A stretch of DNA of 64,000 bases from JBBDIK01 sp964640385 (GTDB taxonomy: Bacteria; Actinomycetota; UBA4738; JBBDHU01): NCBI GenBank assembly GCA_964640385.1, contig CAZXFL010000006.1, positions 47,277 through 111,276 of the forward strand, written 5' to 3'. The notes below the pieces were generated by a model, which was not told the DNA's origin, did no database searches, and worked only from the letters and a program-made list of their open reading frames with translations. The position numbers and the translations under genes are program-made. The first letter of the stretch is position 1. Each line of letters begins with the position of its first letter. Positions 9,605 to 17,035 of this stretch are shown in pieces.

Positions 9605-9610
9605 TATACT
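9605..9610 (+). promoter_or_regulatory. Possible rpmH -10 element (TATACT)
   Basis: TATACT lies 43 bases before the rpmH ATG in the 288-base dnaA-rpmH spacer. No good -35 match is visible. The rest of the spacer (9405-9600) is GC-rich and I see no gene in it. Confidence 0.4.
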
Positions 9611-9640
9611 GCACGAGCCGGGCCGCCGATGGCGCCCGCG

Positions 9641-10108
9641 ATGCGAGGTTTCCATGAAGCGAACGTTCCAACCCAACAACCGACGCCGGAAGAAGACCCA
9701 CGGCTTCCGCGCGCGCATGTCGACCAAGGCCGGCCGCAGGATCCTCGCGCGTCGTCGCGCGAAGGGCCGCGTCCGCCTCTCCGCCTGAGCACGACCCGGG
9801 CACGCCCTTCGCTCGCCCGCTCCCTGATGGAGGAGGGCAGCCGCGTGTCCGGACCCCGACTGGTACTGTTCTGGAGACCCGGCACCGGGACCGTCGCGAC
9901 CATCGCGGGGCGCCGTGTGGGCGGCGCGGTCGCACGGAACCGAGCGCGGCGGATCCTTCGAGCCGCTTGGCGTGAAGCCGCACCTGAACGACAGGAGGAT
10001 CTGGACATGGTGCTGCTTGCCCGGAACACGATCGTCGGTGCGCGCTCGCCTGAACTGGTGACCGAGATCCGCGAGCTTCTGGAACGCGCCGGAGTGACGG
10101 AGGCGTGA
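9641..10108 (+). CDS. rnpA: Ribonuclease P protein component (start unresolved)
   Basis: RnpA binds the RNase P RNA and helps mature tRNA 5' ends. The hallmark RNR motif is in VGGAVARNRARRILRAAWRE, followed by DMVLLARN and a C-terminal helix. Homology to actinobacterial RnpA extends upstream of the ATG at 9827 (RARPSLARSLMEEGSRV aligns with the first helix). In this frame there is no ATG, GTG or TTG between 9641 and 9827. The options are the ATG at 9641, 13 bases upstream of the rpmH start so that rnpA encloses rpmH as in Thermus (155 residues); the ATG at 9827 (93 residues); or a GTG at 9845 with a strong GGAGGAGGG in front (87 residues, missing helix 1). I give the longest frame; only the part after about 9790 is supported by homology. 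Confidence 0.7.
   Translation: MRGFHEANVPTQQPTPEEDPRLPRAHVDQGRPQDPRASSREGPRPPLRLSTTRARPSLARSLMEEGSRVSGPRLVLFWRPGTGTVATIAGRRVGGAVARNRARRILRAAWREAAPERQEDLDMVLLARNTIVGARSPELVTEIRELLERAGVTEA
9654..9788 (+). CDS. rpmH: 50S ribosomal protein L34
   Basis: A complete 44-residue L34, starting MKRTFQPNNRRRKKTHGF and ending GRVRLSA, highly basic and of the usual length. GAGG five bases before the ATG serves as ribosome-binding site. It diverges from dnaA, the usual arrangement. An rnpA reading frame is open right through this gene in another phase. Confidence 0.97.
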   Translation: MKRTFQPNNRRRKKTHGFRARMSTKAGRRILARRRAKGRVRLSA

Positions 10109-10425
10109 GCGTTCTTCGCCGGGGCGCGTGGCTCATCGGAGCGCCGCTGCGCGTCGCGGTGCTGGGCGCGATCGGTCTGTATCGGATCACCCTCTCAGGG
10201 CGCTTCGGCGACCGCTGCAAGTACCATCCCTCCTGCTCCGCGTACGCCGACAAGGCGATCCGGACCCATGGCGTGCTCAAGGGTTCACTGTTCGCTGCCT
10301 GGAGACTGTTGCGCTGCAACCCGTTCAGCGACGGGGGTATCGACGGCGTGCCGGCGCGGGGCGAACGGCGGGTGTATGACTACGTCCTACACCGTCGGCG
10401 TCGGGCGTCGGGGGTGACGGGATGA
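10105..10425 (+). CDS. yidD: Membrane protein insertion efficiency factor YidD
   Basis: A 106-residue protein of the YidD family, a small amphipathic inner-membrane-associated factor that assists YidC. The core is RFGDRCKYHPSCSAYADKAI, followed by GSLFAAWRLLRCNPFSDGGID. The conserved cysteines of the family (CKYHPSC, RCNPF) are present. It starts with GTG overlapping the rnpA stop by four bases, and its own stop overlaps yidC, indicating translational coupling. Confidence 0.93.
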   Translation: MSVLRRGAWLIGAPLRVAVLGAIGLYRITLSGRFGDRCKYHPSCSAYADKAIRTHGVLKGSLFAAWRLLRCNPFSDGGIDGVPARGERRVYDYVLHRRRRASGVTG

Positions 10426-11780
10426 TCGCGGAGATCGCGTTCTTCCAGACGATCCTCGACGGGCTCGGCACGGTCCTGGCGAAGATCTACGACGTCGTCG
10501 GGAACTACGGGCTGACCATCATCATCTTCACCCTGTTGGTCCGGCTCCTGCTCGTTCCGATCGGGATCAAGCAGGTCAAGGGCATGATGGCCATGCAGCG
10601 GCTGCAGCCGAAGATGAAGGCCATCCAGAAGAAGCACAAGGGGAACAAGGAGAAGCAACGCGAAGAGACGATGAAGCTCTACCAGGAGCACGGGGTCAAC
10701 CCGCTCCAGAGCTGCCTCCCTCTCGTGCTACAGATCCCGGTATTCATCGCTCTGTACGCAGTGCTGCGGCCGCCCGTGCCTGGGACCGGGGTGGACGTAC
10801 ACATCCCCGAGGACAGCAGCCTGTACACGGCTGTCGTCGAGACCCAGGGAGGCACCAACTTCTTGACGATGAACCTGTTCTGTACCCCGGTGCAGGCAGG
10901 CGATTCCGATGCTCCCGTGCCCAGCGCCGCCAAACTGACCACGGCTGTCGACTCGTCGCAGACGACGATCCCGGTCGAGGAGAAGTCGTCAGCGCCGGCG
11001 TTGGCATTCACGATGACCGTCGATGACGAGCAGATGCGAGTCGCCGCCAGGGCGCCCGCCGACCAGGCCACGGGGACCCCCATCACGTACACGGTCTCGA
11101 GGGGCTACGAGGGGACGGTGGAGGCGGCGCACGAGGAAGGGGCGACCGGAACCTCGGTGCTGCTGACCTTGGACTGTGGGGATGGAGCGGCAGCCAAGAT
11201 CCCCTACTACGGGTTCTTGGTCCTCATGGTCGGCACGACCTACTTCCAGTCCCGCCAGATGCAAAGGGCGTCCCCGCAGGCGGTCAACAAGCAGCAGCAG
11301 ACCATCATGAGGATCATGCCCTTGTTCTTCGGGTTCATCGGGATCAATTTCCCTATGGGGCTCATCCTGTACTGGACAACGTCGAACGCATGGCAGGTGG
11401 GTCAGCAATTCGTGCTGCTCAAACGGATGAAGGCCCACGAGCCGCCGCCGCCGCCTGAGAGGCCGGCCAAGAAGGGTGGCTCGGGGATCAAGCCCTCGGG
11501 CGGCAAGGCGGCAAGCCCCAAGAGTGGGGCAGCCAAGGGCGGCGAGGCTGCCAGGGGTGGCAAAGGGCGCTCGAAGTCGTCGAAGCCCGTCAAGCCCGTC
11601 AAGCCCGTGAAGCCCGGCAAGCCGGCCAAGACGGGCTTCATGCAGCGGATGGTCGAGCAGGCGGAGGCCGAGCGCGCCAGGAAACTGAAGGAACAGGGCA
11701 AGTCCGGGGGCAAGGGCTCCGGCAACGAAGGTGGTAGCACGAAGGACGACGACTCTGGGGGATCCAGTGGAGGAAGTTGA
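10422..11780 (+). CDS. yidC: Membrane protein insertase YidC with unusual extracytoplasmic insert
   Basis: YidC/Oxa1 insertase of the cytoplasmic membrane. The first core helix lies at about residues 30-50, and the charged cytoplasmic hairpin at 51-95. The second helix is QIPVFIALYAVL at 104-115. Later helices lie around 260-275 and 295-330 (PMGLILYWTTSN). Between helix 2 and the next helix the outside loop is about 140 residues, far longer than usual. Residues about 170-250 look like a domain common in phage structural proteins: a TMTVDDEQMRVAAR strand, then TYTVSRGYEGT, then AAHEEGATG. The C-terminal tail from 345 on is rich in Lys, Gly and Pro. Coupled to yidD upstream and overlapping jag downstream. 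Confidence 0.93.
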   Translation: MIAEIAFFQTILDGLGTVLAKIYDVVGNYGLTIIIFTLLVRLLLVPIGIKQVKGMMAMQRLQPKMKAIQKKHKGNKEKQREETMKLYQEHGVNPLQSCLPLVLQIPVFIALYAVLRPPVPGTGVDVHIPEDSSLYTAVVETQGGTNFLTMNLFCTPVQAGDSDAPVPSAAKLTTAVDSSQTTIPVEEKSSAPALAFTMTVDDEQMRVAARAPADQATGTPITYTVSRGYEGTVEAAHEEGATGTSVLLTLDCGDGAAAKIPYYGFLVLMVGTTYFQSRQMQRASPQAVNKQQQTIMRIMPLFFGFIGINFPMGLILYWTTSNAWQVGQQFVLLKRMKAHEPPPPPERPAKKGGSGIKPSGGKAASPKSGAAKGGEAARGGKGRSKSSKPVKPVKPVKPGKPAKTGFMQRMVEQAEAERARKLKEQGKSGGKGSGNEGGSTKDDDSGGSSGGS

Positions 11781-12444
11781 GAAGAGCGCCCCGACCGTGG
11801 AGGAAGCCCTAGAGGCTGCCCTCGAGGAGTTGGGGCTCAGCGAGCAGGAAGCCGACGTCGAGATCGTGCAGGAGCCGAAGGGCGGACTGCTCGGACTGGG
11901 CTCGAAGGGGGCAACCGTCCGGGTTCGGCCGCTTCGGCGTTCCGGTCCGGACCTGACCGAGGACGAGCTCGAAGAGCAGGGGGAGGTCGCGGCCGAGTTC
12001 CTGGAGGGCCTGCTCGAGAAGATGGACATCGACGCGGACGTCGAGACCAACTACGAGCAGGACCACGGCAGGATGTACGCGGAGATCTGGGCGCCGGAAG
12101 GTGACGAGGAAGAGATGGGCATCCTGATCGGTCATCACGGGGCCGTCATAGAGTCGCTGCAGGAACTGGTCCGGATCGTGGTGAGCCAGTCGACCGGGAA
12201 CCGCTGCATGGTCACCGTCGATGTGGAGGACTATCAGAAACGCCGCCGCGCGAGGCTAGCTGGGAAGGCCCGGGACATCGCGAAGCGCGTCCAGCAGTCG
12301 GGTCGGGAAGAGGCTCTGGAGCCGATGAATCCGTACGACCGAAAGATCGTCCATGACGTGGTGGCGAGCGTTCGCGGTGTCGAAAGCGCGAGTGATGGAG
12401 AAGAGCCGGGGCGCCGGGTCGTGATCCGGCGCTCAGGCAGCTGA
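11767..12444 (+). CDS. jag: Jag/KhpB-type RNA-binding protein
   Basis: A 225-residue single-stranded nucleic-acid-binding protein. The Jag-N domain is TVEEALEAALEELGLSEQ with KGGLLGLGSKGATV. A KH domain follows, with the nucleotide loop ILIGHHGAVI. The R3H domain is at the C terminus (NPYDRKIVHDVV, then RRVVIRRS). I start at the GTG at 11767, which overlaps the yidC end by 14 bases and is preceded by a GGGGGA stretch. The gene sits in the conserved yidC-jag-rsmG order. Confidence 0.9.
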   Translation: MEEVEKSAPTVEEALEAALEELGLSEQEADVEIVQEPKGGLLGLGSKGATVRVRPLRRSGPDLTEDELEEQGEVAAEFLEGLLEKMDIDADVETNYEQDHGRMYAEIWAPEGDEEEMGILIGHHGAVIESLQELVRIVVSQSTGNRCMVTVDVEDYQKRRRARLAGKARDIAKRVQQSGREEALEPMNPYDRKIVHDVVASVRGVESASDGEEPGRRVVIRRSGS

Positions 12445-12451
12445 GAGGCGA

Positions 12452-12467
12452 AGTTTCACGTGAAACA
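12452..12467. promoter_or_regulatory. parS centromere site
   Basis: GTTTCACGTGAAAC at 12453-12466 is the core of the ParB-binding parS consensus. Over 16 positions (consensus TGTTTCACGTGAAACA) only the first base differs. The site overlaps the rsmG start codon: the GTG at 12460 is the middle of the palindrome. It lies about 0.7 kb from parA, as expected for origin-proximal parS sites. Confidence 0.93.
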
Positions 12468-13065
12468 GTACGAGGTCCCCGGGTTCGCAGAAGACCTGGG
12501 GATCTCGCTTTCCCCGGACCAGGTCTCGGCTCTCGAGGCGTTCGAGCGGCTCCTCACCGGCCGAGGCGTCGAGCTGGGGCTCATCGCCGAAGGCGACTCC
12601 GGGCGTGTCCGGGAACGCCACATCCTGGACTCCCTCCGCGCCCTCCCGGAAATGGCCGGCGCCTCGACCGCGCTAGACCTGGGATCCGGCGCGGGCCTGC
12701 CGGGACTGGTGGTCGCCATCGCGGCCCCGGACACCGAGGTCGCCCTCATCGAGCGTCGTGAGAAGCGAGTCGCGTTCCTGGAGTTGGCGATCAGAGACCT
12801 CGGTGTGACGAACGCCACCGTGTTGCCGGCATCCACGGGAGAGGTGGAACGTCGGGCCGGCGTCTGCCTCGCGCGGGCGTTCGCGCCGATCGAGGGGAGT
12901 TGGCAGGCGGCCCGTGCCCTGCTCGAGCCCGGCGGCCGGCTGGTCTACTTCGCCGGGGAGTCCTTCACGGACGTCCCGGAACTTCCGGGGGCGCAGGGGT
13001 CCCGGGTTTCACCCTGCCCGCTGCTTGAATCGGCGGGACCCCTCGTTATCATCACGGGTGAGTGA
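12460..13065 (+). CDS. rsmG: 16S rRNA (guanine-N7) methyltransferase RsmG
   Basis: RsmG (GidB) methylates G527 of 16S rRNA. The SAM-binding Rossmann fold shows ALDLGSGAGLPGLVVAIA, and a conserved RERHILDSL segment comes before it. Product 201 residues, slightly short for the family. The start is the GTG embedded in the parS palindrome. The position between jag and parA is the standard actinobacterial order. A parS-bound ParB could physically affect expression, which is an inference from the overlap. Confidence 0.92.
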   Translation: MKQYEVPGFAEDLGISLSPDQVSALEAFERLLTGRGVELGLIAEGDSGRVRERHILDSLRALPEMAGASTALDLGSGAGLPGLVVAIAAPDTEVALIERREKRVAFLELAIRDLGVTNATVLPASTGEVERRAGVCLARAFAPIEGSWQAARALLEPGGRLVYFAGESFTDVPELPGAQGSRVSPCPLLESAGPLVIITGE

Positions 13066-13136
13066 CCCGACGCGGCTCCGCCTCCCCGAGAGACGGTCGC
13101 TAGCCGCATCCCCGGGCCCAGGATCGAAATGAGGGC

Positions 13137-14393
13137 ATGACAGCTTCCCGGAAGAAGACCCCAACGGGCACCAGGGTCATCGCCATCGCCAACCAGAAGG
13201 GTGGCGTCGGCAAGTCGACCACGGCGGTCAGCCTTGGCGCGGCTCTTGCTGAGACCGGCCACCCCGTCCTTGTACTGGATCTCGATCCCCAGGGCAATGC
13301 CTCCACCGGCATGGGTATCCGCCACGACGAGAGAGACACGACCATCTACGAGGTGCTGGTGTCGGAGGCGCCGATCGCCGATGCCATCGTGCAGACCCCG
13401 GTCGAAAACCTCTGGGCGGTTCCCTCGACCATCGACCTTGCCGGAGCGGAGATCGAACTGGTCAGTCAGTTCTCGCGCGAACTGCGATTGAGGAAGGCGA
13501 TCGAGACCCTGGAAGTGGGTCGCTTCGAGTTCGTCCTCCTGGACTGTCCGCCGTCGCTCGGGCTCCTCACGGTGAACGCGCTGGCTGCGGCGGCGGAGCT
13601 ACTGGTGCCCATCCAGTGCGAGTATTACGCGCTGGAAGGGCTGAGCCAGCTGCTCCGTAACGTCGGTCTCGTCCAGCAGAACATCAACCAGGGGCTGAAG
13701 CTCTCGGGCATCGTCATGACGATGTTCGATCCGCGAACGAAGCTCTCCGAGCAGGTCGTTGAGGAGGTCCGGAAGTATTTCCGGGAGCAGGTGTATGACA
13801 CCATCATACCCCGGACGGTGCGGTTGTCCGAGGCTCCCGGTTACGGAGAACCGATCACGGTGTACGACCCGCGTTCGCGCGGGGCGGAGTGCTACCGCGA
13901 CCTCGCCCGGGAGGTGCTGGGGCGGCCCGTCCCGGAAGGGGCCGGCGTGCCGCAGATGGAGGAGCTGCCGGAGATCGTCGTGCCGCCACCTGAACGTCCG
14001 AAGAACCCTGAACCCGACGCGATAGAGTCGGCGGAACCGGTTGCACCGCAAGGACCCGCGAAGCGTCCAGCCGGGACACCGAAGGCGAACCAGAAGGCCA
14101 AGACCAAGGTCAAGGCCAAGCAGAGACCGGAACCGGCGCCCGAACCAGAACCGGAAACCGAGCCGGCTGAAGAGACCCTCGAGCCGGCTGCGCGGGAGGA
14201 AGCGGAGTTCGAACGGGACGACGGGACCGCGACTGCCGATATGCCGGCCGATGTGCTCGTCGCCGAGGCGACGGTGGTGGTGGAAGATCTCACGGAGGTC
14301 GAGGGCATCGCCGCCCCGTCCGACAACGGCGCGGGCGAAGGCGATGGCGGGAAGAAGAGATGGCGATTGTTCCGCAAAGGAGGCGACGCATGA
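13137..14393 (+). CDS. parA: Chromosome-partitioning ATPase ParA with long C-terminal tail
   Basis: ParA/Soj is the Walker-type ATPase that moves ParB-parS complexes. The deviant Walker A KGGVGKST is at residues 21-28. Further motifs are DLDPQGNASTG and VLLDCPPSLGLLTVNAL. The conserved ATPase ends around residue 263. A tail of about 150 residues follows, rich in Pro, Glu, Ala and Lys, and ends KKRWRLFRKGGDA, a short basic-aromatic patch. Most ParA proteins are 250-300 residues, so the tail is unusual. It overlaps parB by an ATGA, so the two are co-translated. Confidence 0.95.
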   Translation: MTASRKKTPTGTRVIAIANQKGGVGKSTTAVSLGAALAETGHPVLVLDLDPQGNASTGMGIRHDERDTTIYEVLVSEAPIADAIVQTPVENLWAVPSTIDLAGAEIELVSQFSRELRLRKAIETLEVGRFEFVLLDCPPSLGLLTVNALAAAAELLVPIQCEYYALEGLSQLLRNVGLVQQNINQGLKLSGIVMTMFDPRTKLSEQVVEEVRKYFREQVYDTIIPRTVRLSEAPGYGEPITVYDPRSRGAECYRDLAREVLGRPVPEGAGVPQMEELPEIVVPPPERPKNPEPDAIESAEPVAPQGPAKRPAGTPKANQKAKTKVKAKQRPEPAPEPEPETEPAEETLEPAAREEAEFERDDGTATADMPADVLVAEATVVVEDLTEVEGIAAPSDNGAGEGDGGKKRWRLFRKGGDA

Positions 14394-15289
14394 CGAAGCG
14401 AGGCCTGGGCAGGGGCCTGTCTGCGCTGATCCCCGGCGCGCCGGAGACCGGGGGGGCTGATGTCGGCACCGGACTCCTCGAGCTGCCGGTGAGCGCGATC
14501 AAGCCGAATCCGCGCCAGCCGAGGACCATGTTCGACGAAACCGCGCTCGAGTCTATGGTCGCGTCGGTGAAAGAAGTGGGGGTGCTGCAGCCCGTTGTCG
14601 TGCGCACGTCGGGCGACGGCTACGAACTGATCGCCGGCGAGCGGCGATTCCGTGCGGCGCAGCGTGCCGGGCTGAGGACCATCCCCGCCGTCATCCGCGA
14701 GAGCGACGACGTCACGTCGCTGCAGGAAGCGATCATCGAGAACATCCAGCGCGAGGATCTGAACCCCATCGAGCTCGCGGAGGCGTTGCGCGAGCTGCAA
14801 GAGGAGCTGGGTGCGACGCAAGAGCTTCTGGCCGAACGCGTGAGCATGTCGCGATCGTCGATCGCGAACACGATCCGATTGCTGCAGCTGCCTCCCAAGG
14901 TGCAGGCGATGGTCGCCGACGGAAAGATCCAGGCGGGACATGCGCGGGCCCTCCTGTCGATCGGTGACGGCGAGGCGCAGGAGACGCTGGCGCTCCGCGT
15001 CGCTGCGGAGGATCTCTCCGTGCGTGAGGTGGAGGAACTCGTCCGGCGCTACATCGATCAGTCGGCGGCTTCGCCTGCCAAGGGGAAGAAGAAGGCGGAG
15101 CACGGGAACGAGCTCGCATCGCCGATGGCCGAGGTCGAGGAGATCCTGTCCGAGCAACTGGCGACACGTGTCAAGATCCAGATGGGCGCGAAACGGGGCA
15201 AGATCATCGTGGACTTCGGCTCTCCAGACGACCTCGAGCGCATCGTCTCCGAGATCATCGGATCGGGTCCCGGGCTCGCCCCCGACTAG
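14390..15289 (+). CDS. parB: Chromosome-partitioning protein ParB
   Basis: A 299-residue CTPase clamp that loads at parS. The N-terminal arm KRGLGRGLSALIP is the ParA-contacting segment. The CTP-binding box GERRFRA is at residues 83-89. The helix-turn-helix lies around MSRSSIANTIRLLQLP, and a C-terminal dimerisation region includes RGKIIVDFGSPDDLERI. The ATG at 14390 has AAGGAGG six bases upstream and overlaps the parA stop. Its target is the parS site at 12452-12467. Confidence 0.96.
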   Translation: MTKRGLGRGLSALIPGAPETGGADVGTGLLELPVSAIKPNPRQPRTMFDETALESMVASVKEVGVLQPVVVRTSGDGYELIAGERRFRAAQRAGLRTIPAVIRESDDVTSLQEAIIENIQREDLNPIELAEALRELQEELGATQELLAERVSMSRSSIANTIRLLQLPPKVQAMVADGKIQAGHARALLSIGDGEAQETLALRVAAEDLSVREVEELVRRYIDQSAASPAKGKKKAEHGNELASPMAEVEEILSEQLATRVKIQMGAKRGKIIVDFGSPDDLERIVSEIIGSGPGLAPD

Positions 15290-16548
15290 ACGGTCCCTCG
15301 ACCTGTCCCCGGGATGACCTCGGCGGTGGTCGCGGCGCGCTGAGCCGCCTCTTCATCGCGGAGGAGTTCGGCCAGCCGCCGAACCCCCTCGGCCACGTCC
15401 GCGGCATCGGGATAGCAGTAGGCGAGGCGCAAGCGGTTCGCACCGCCTCCGTCCGGATAGAACGCGGTACCGGGCACGTAGGCGACCTTGCGTTCGACCG
15501 CGGTCGGGAGCATCGTGGCGGTGTCGAAGATGTCGGGGAGCGTCGCCCAGACGTAGAAGCCACCGCTCGGGTGTGTCCAGGACGCGTCGGCGGGGAAGTG
15601 TTCGGCGAGTGCGGTCACGCAGGCGTCGCGACGGTCGCGGTAGATGTCGATCAGCGTCTCGAGGTTGGCGCGCCACCGCTTGCCGGATAGGTATTCCTCG
15701 GCGATCAGCTGGGCGAAGTTGCTCGGACACAGATCGGCAGCTTCTTTCGCCGGCAGGAACCGTTGCAGCACAGAGGGTTCGGCCGACACGTACCCTATGC
15801 GGATCCCGGCGGCGAAGACCTTCGAGAGCGAGCTGAGGTAGATGACGTTCGTGGGGTCAAGGGTACGGAGCGCCGGGATCGGCTCGCCGTCGAAGCGGAG
15901 CGCGCGGTAGGGGTCGTCTTCAACGATCGGGATGCCGGCCTCGCGGCACACGGCGGCCAGGTGCTCGCGGCGGGCCAGCGACATCGTGACGCCCGCGGGG
16001 TTGTGGAAGTTGGGCACCGTATAGACGAACGCGGGCGTCGCGCCATCCCGCAGGAGCGCCTCGAGCTCGTCGACGATCATGCCCTCGTCGTCCAACGGGA
16101 TCTGCAGGAACTCGGGTTCGTAGGCGGAGAACGCCGAAAGGGCGCCGACGTAGGAAGGGGCCTCAACGGCGATCTGATCGCCGGGGTCGATGAAGATCTT
16201 GCCGATGATGTCGAGCGCCTGCTGTCCCCCCATCGTGATGACGATGGAGTCGGGCCGGGCGGCGATGCCCTCGGCGGTCAGGATCTCCGCTAAGCGCTCG
16301 CGCAGCCCCAGGTGGCCGACACCTGCCCCGTACTGGAGGGCCAGATCCCCGCGGTCGGTGATCACCTTCGTTACGACCTCGAGGATGTCCTCGCGCGGGA
16401 GCGCCTGCACGAACGGCATGCCGCCGGCCAGCGAGATGACCTCCGGACGGGACGCGACGGCGAAGAGCGCGCGAACCTCCGAGGCGGACATGCCGGCGGT
16501 TCGGCGCGCGTACAGATCGACGTAGGGGTCAAGTGTGATCTCGGTCAT
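15286..16548 (-). CDS. PLP-dependent class I/II aminotransferase
   Basis: A 420-residue fold-type I aminotransferase. The PLP lysine is in YLSSLSKVFAAGIRIGYV. The N-terminal part has SLAGGMPF and the mid part VPNFHNPAGVTMS and EDDPYRALRF, typical of the 2-aminoadipate/aromatic (LysN, ARO8-like) branch. The substrate is not determinable. The gene converges on parB, overlapping by four bases, and is not part of the partition operon. Its upstream side faces the short region before the thioesterase gene. Confidence 0.88.
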   Translation of the reverse strand: MTEITLDPYVDLYARRTAGMSASEVRALFAVASRPEVISLAGGMPFVQALPREDILEVVTKVITDRGDLALQYGAGVGHLGLRERLAEILTAEGIAARPDSIVITMGGQQALDIIGKIFIDPGDQIAVEAPSYVGALSAFSAYEPEFLQIPLDDEGMIVDELEALLRDGATPAFVYTVPNFHNPAGVTMSLARREHLAAVCREAGIPIVEDDPYRALRFDGEPIPALRTLDPTNVIYLSSLSKVFAAGIRIGYVSAEPSVLQRFLPAKEAADLCPSNFAQLIAEEYLSGKRWRANLETLIDIYRDRRDACVTALAEHFPADASWTHPSGGFYVWATLPDIFDTATMLPTAVERKVAYVPGTAFYPDGGGANRLRLAYCYPDAADVAEGVRRLAELLRDEEAAQRAATTAEVIPGTGRGTV

Positions 16549-16594
16549 ACGTACGGTCAGATGCTACCGGGAAGGGAGAGGTAAGGAGCGGTGG

Positions 16595-17005
16595 CTAGGC
16601 GTCTGCATGGGCGGCGATCGATGCCTCGACCGCTGCGCGCTCGCCGTCCGAGAGGTGCCGTGACTTGCGCGTCCCGGGATCGTGGGCGACCGCAACGGTT
16701 TCGGACTCCGACGCGAGGAACCCGCGGGCGCCGGACCAGATCTCTTCGCGGGTCGTGATGCTGGACCGCCCGACCTTGATCGGCCGGCACTTGGCGATGA
16801 CGTGCTCGTCCGTGTGGTTCAGCTCTTCCCGGAAGTCGATCGCGATCCGCACCAGCACGAAATCCCCGGCACCCTCGACCGACATGATGGTGTCGTCGAA
16901 CCATTCGTCGCGGACCTCCTCCATGTACGTGAGGTAGTTCGCGTTGTTGACGTGCTGGTACGAGTCGACGTCCAGCCACCGGATCTCGATGCGCTTCTCG
17001 TGCAT
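16595..17005 (-). CDS. Acyl-CoA thioesterase, hotdog fold (4HBT family)
   Basis: A 136-residue hotdog-fold protein. The conserved start is RIEIRWLDVDSYQHVNNANYLTYMEE, with the Asp and Asn residues used by 4-hydroxybenzoyl-CoA-thioesterase-like enzymes. It is followed by VIAKCRPIKVGRSSI. It likely hydrolyses an acyl-CoA; the acyl group is unknown. The ATG at 17005 is chosen because the family N terminus begins there. It is divergently transcribed from the FAD oxidoreductase with only 30 bases between them, so the promoters must overlap. Confidence 0.85.
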   Translation of the reverse strand: MHEKRIEIRWLDVDSYQHVNNANYLTYMEEVRDEWFDDTIMSVEGAGDFVLVRIAIDFREELNHTDEHVIAKCRPIKVGRSSITTREEIWSGARGFLASESETVAVAHDPGTRKSRHLSDGERAAVEASIAAHADA

Positions 17006-17035
17006 ATCGGGCGTGATGATAGTCTGCCGCGCACC

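Noticed and set aside
9366..10319. N-terminal extension of DnaA to 769 residues
   Set aside because: The extension runs antisense through rpmH, rnpA and the origin boxes and has no DnaA similarity before the GTG at 9365.
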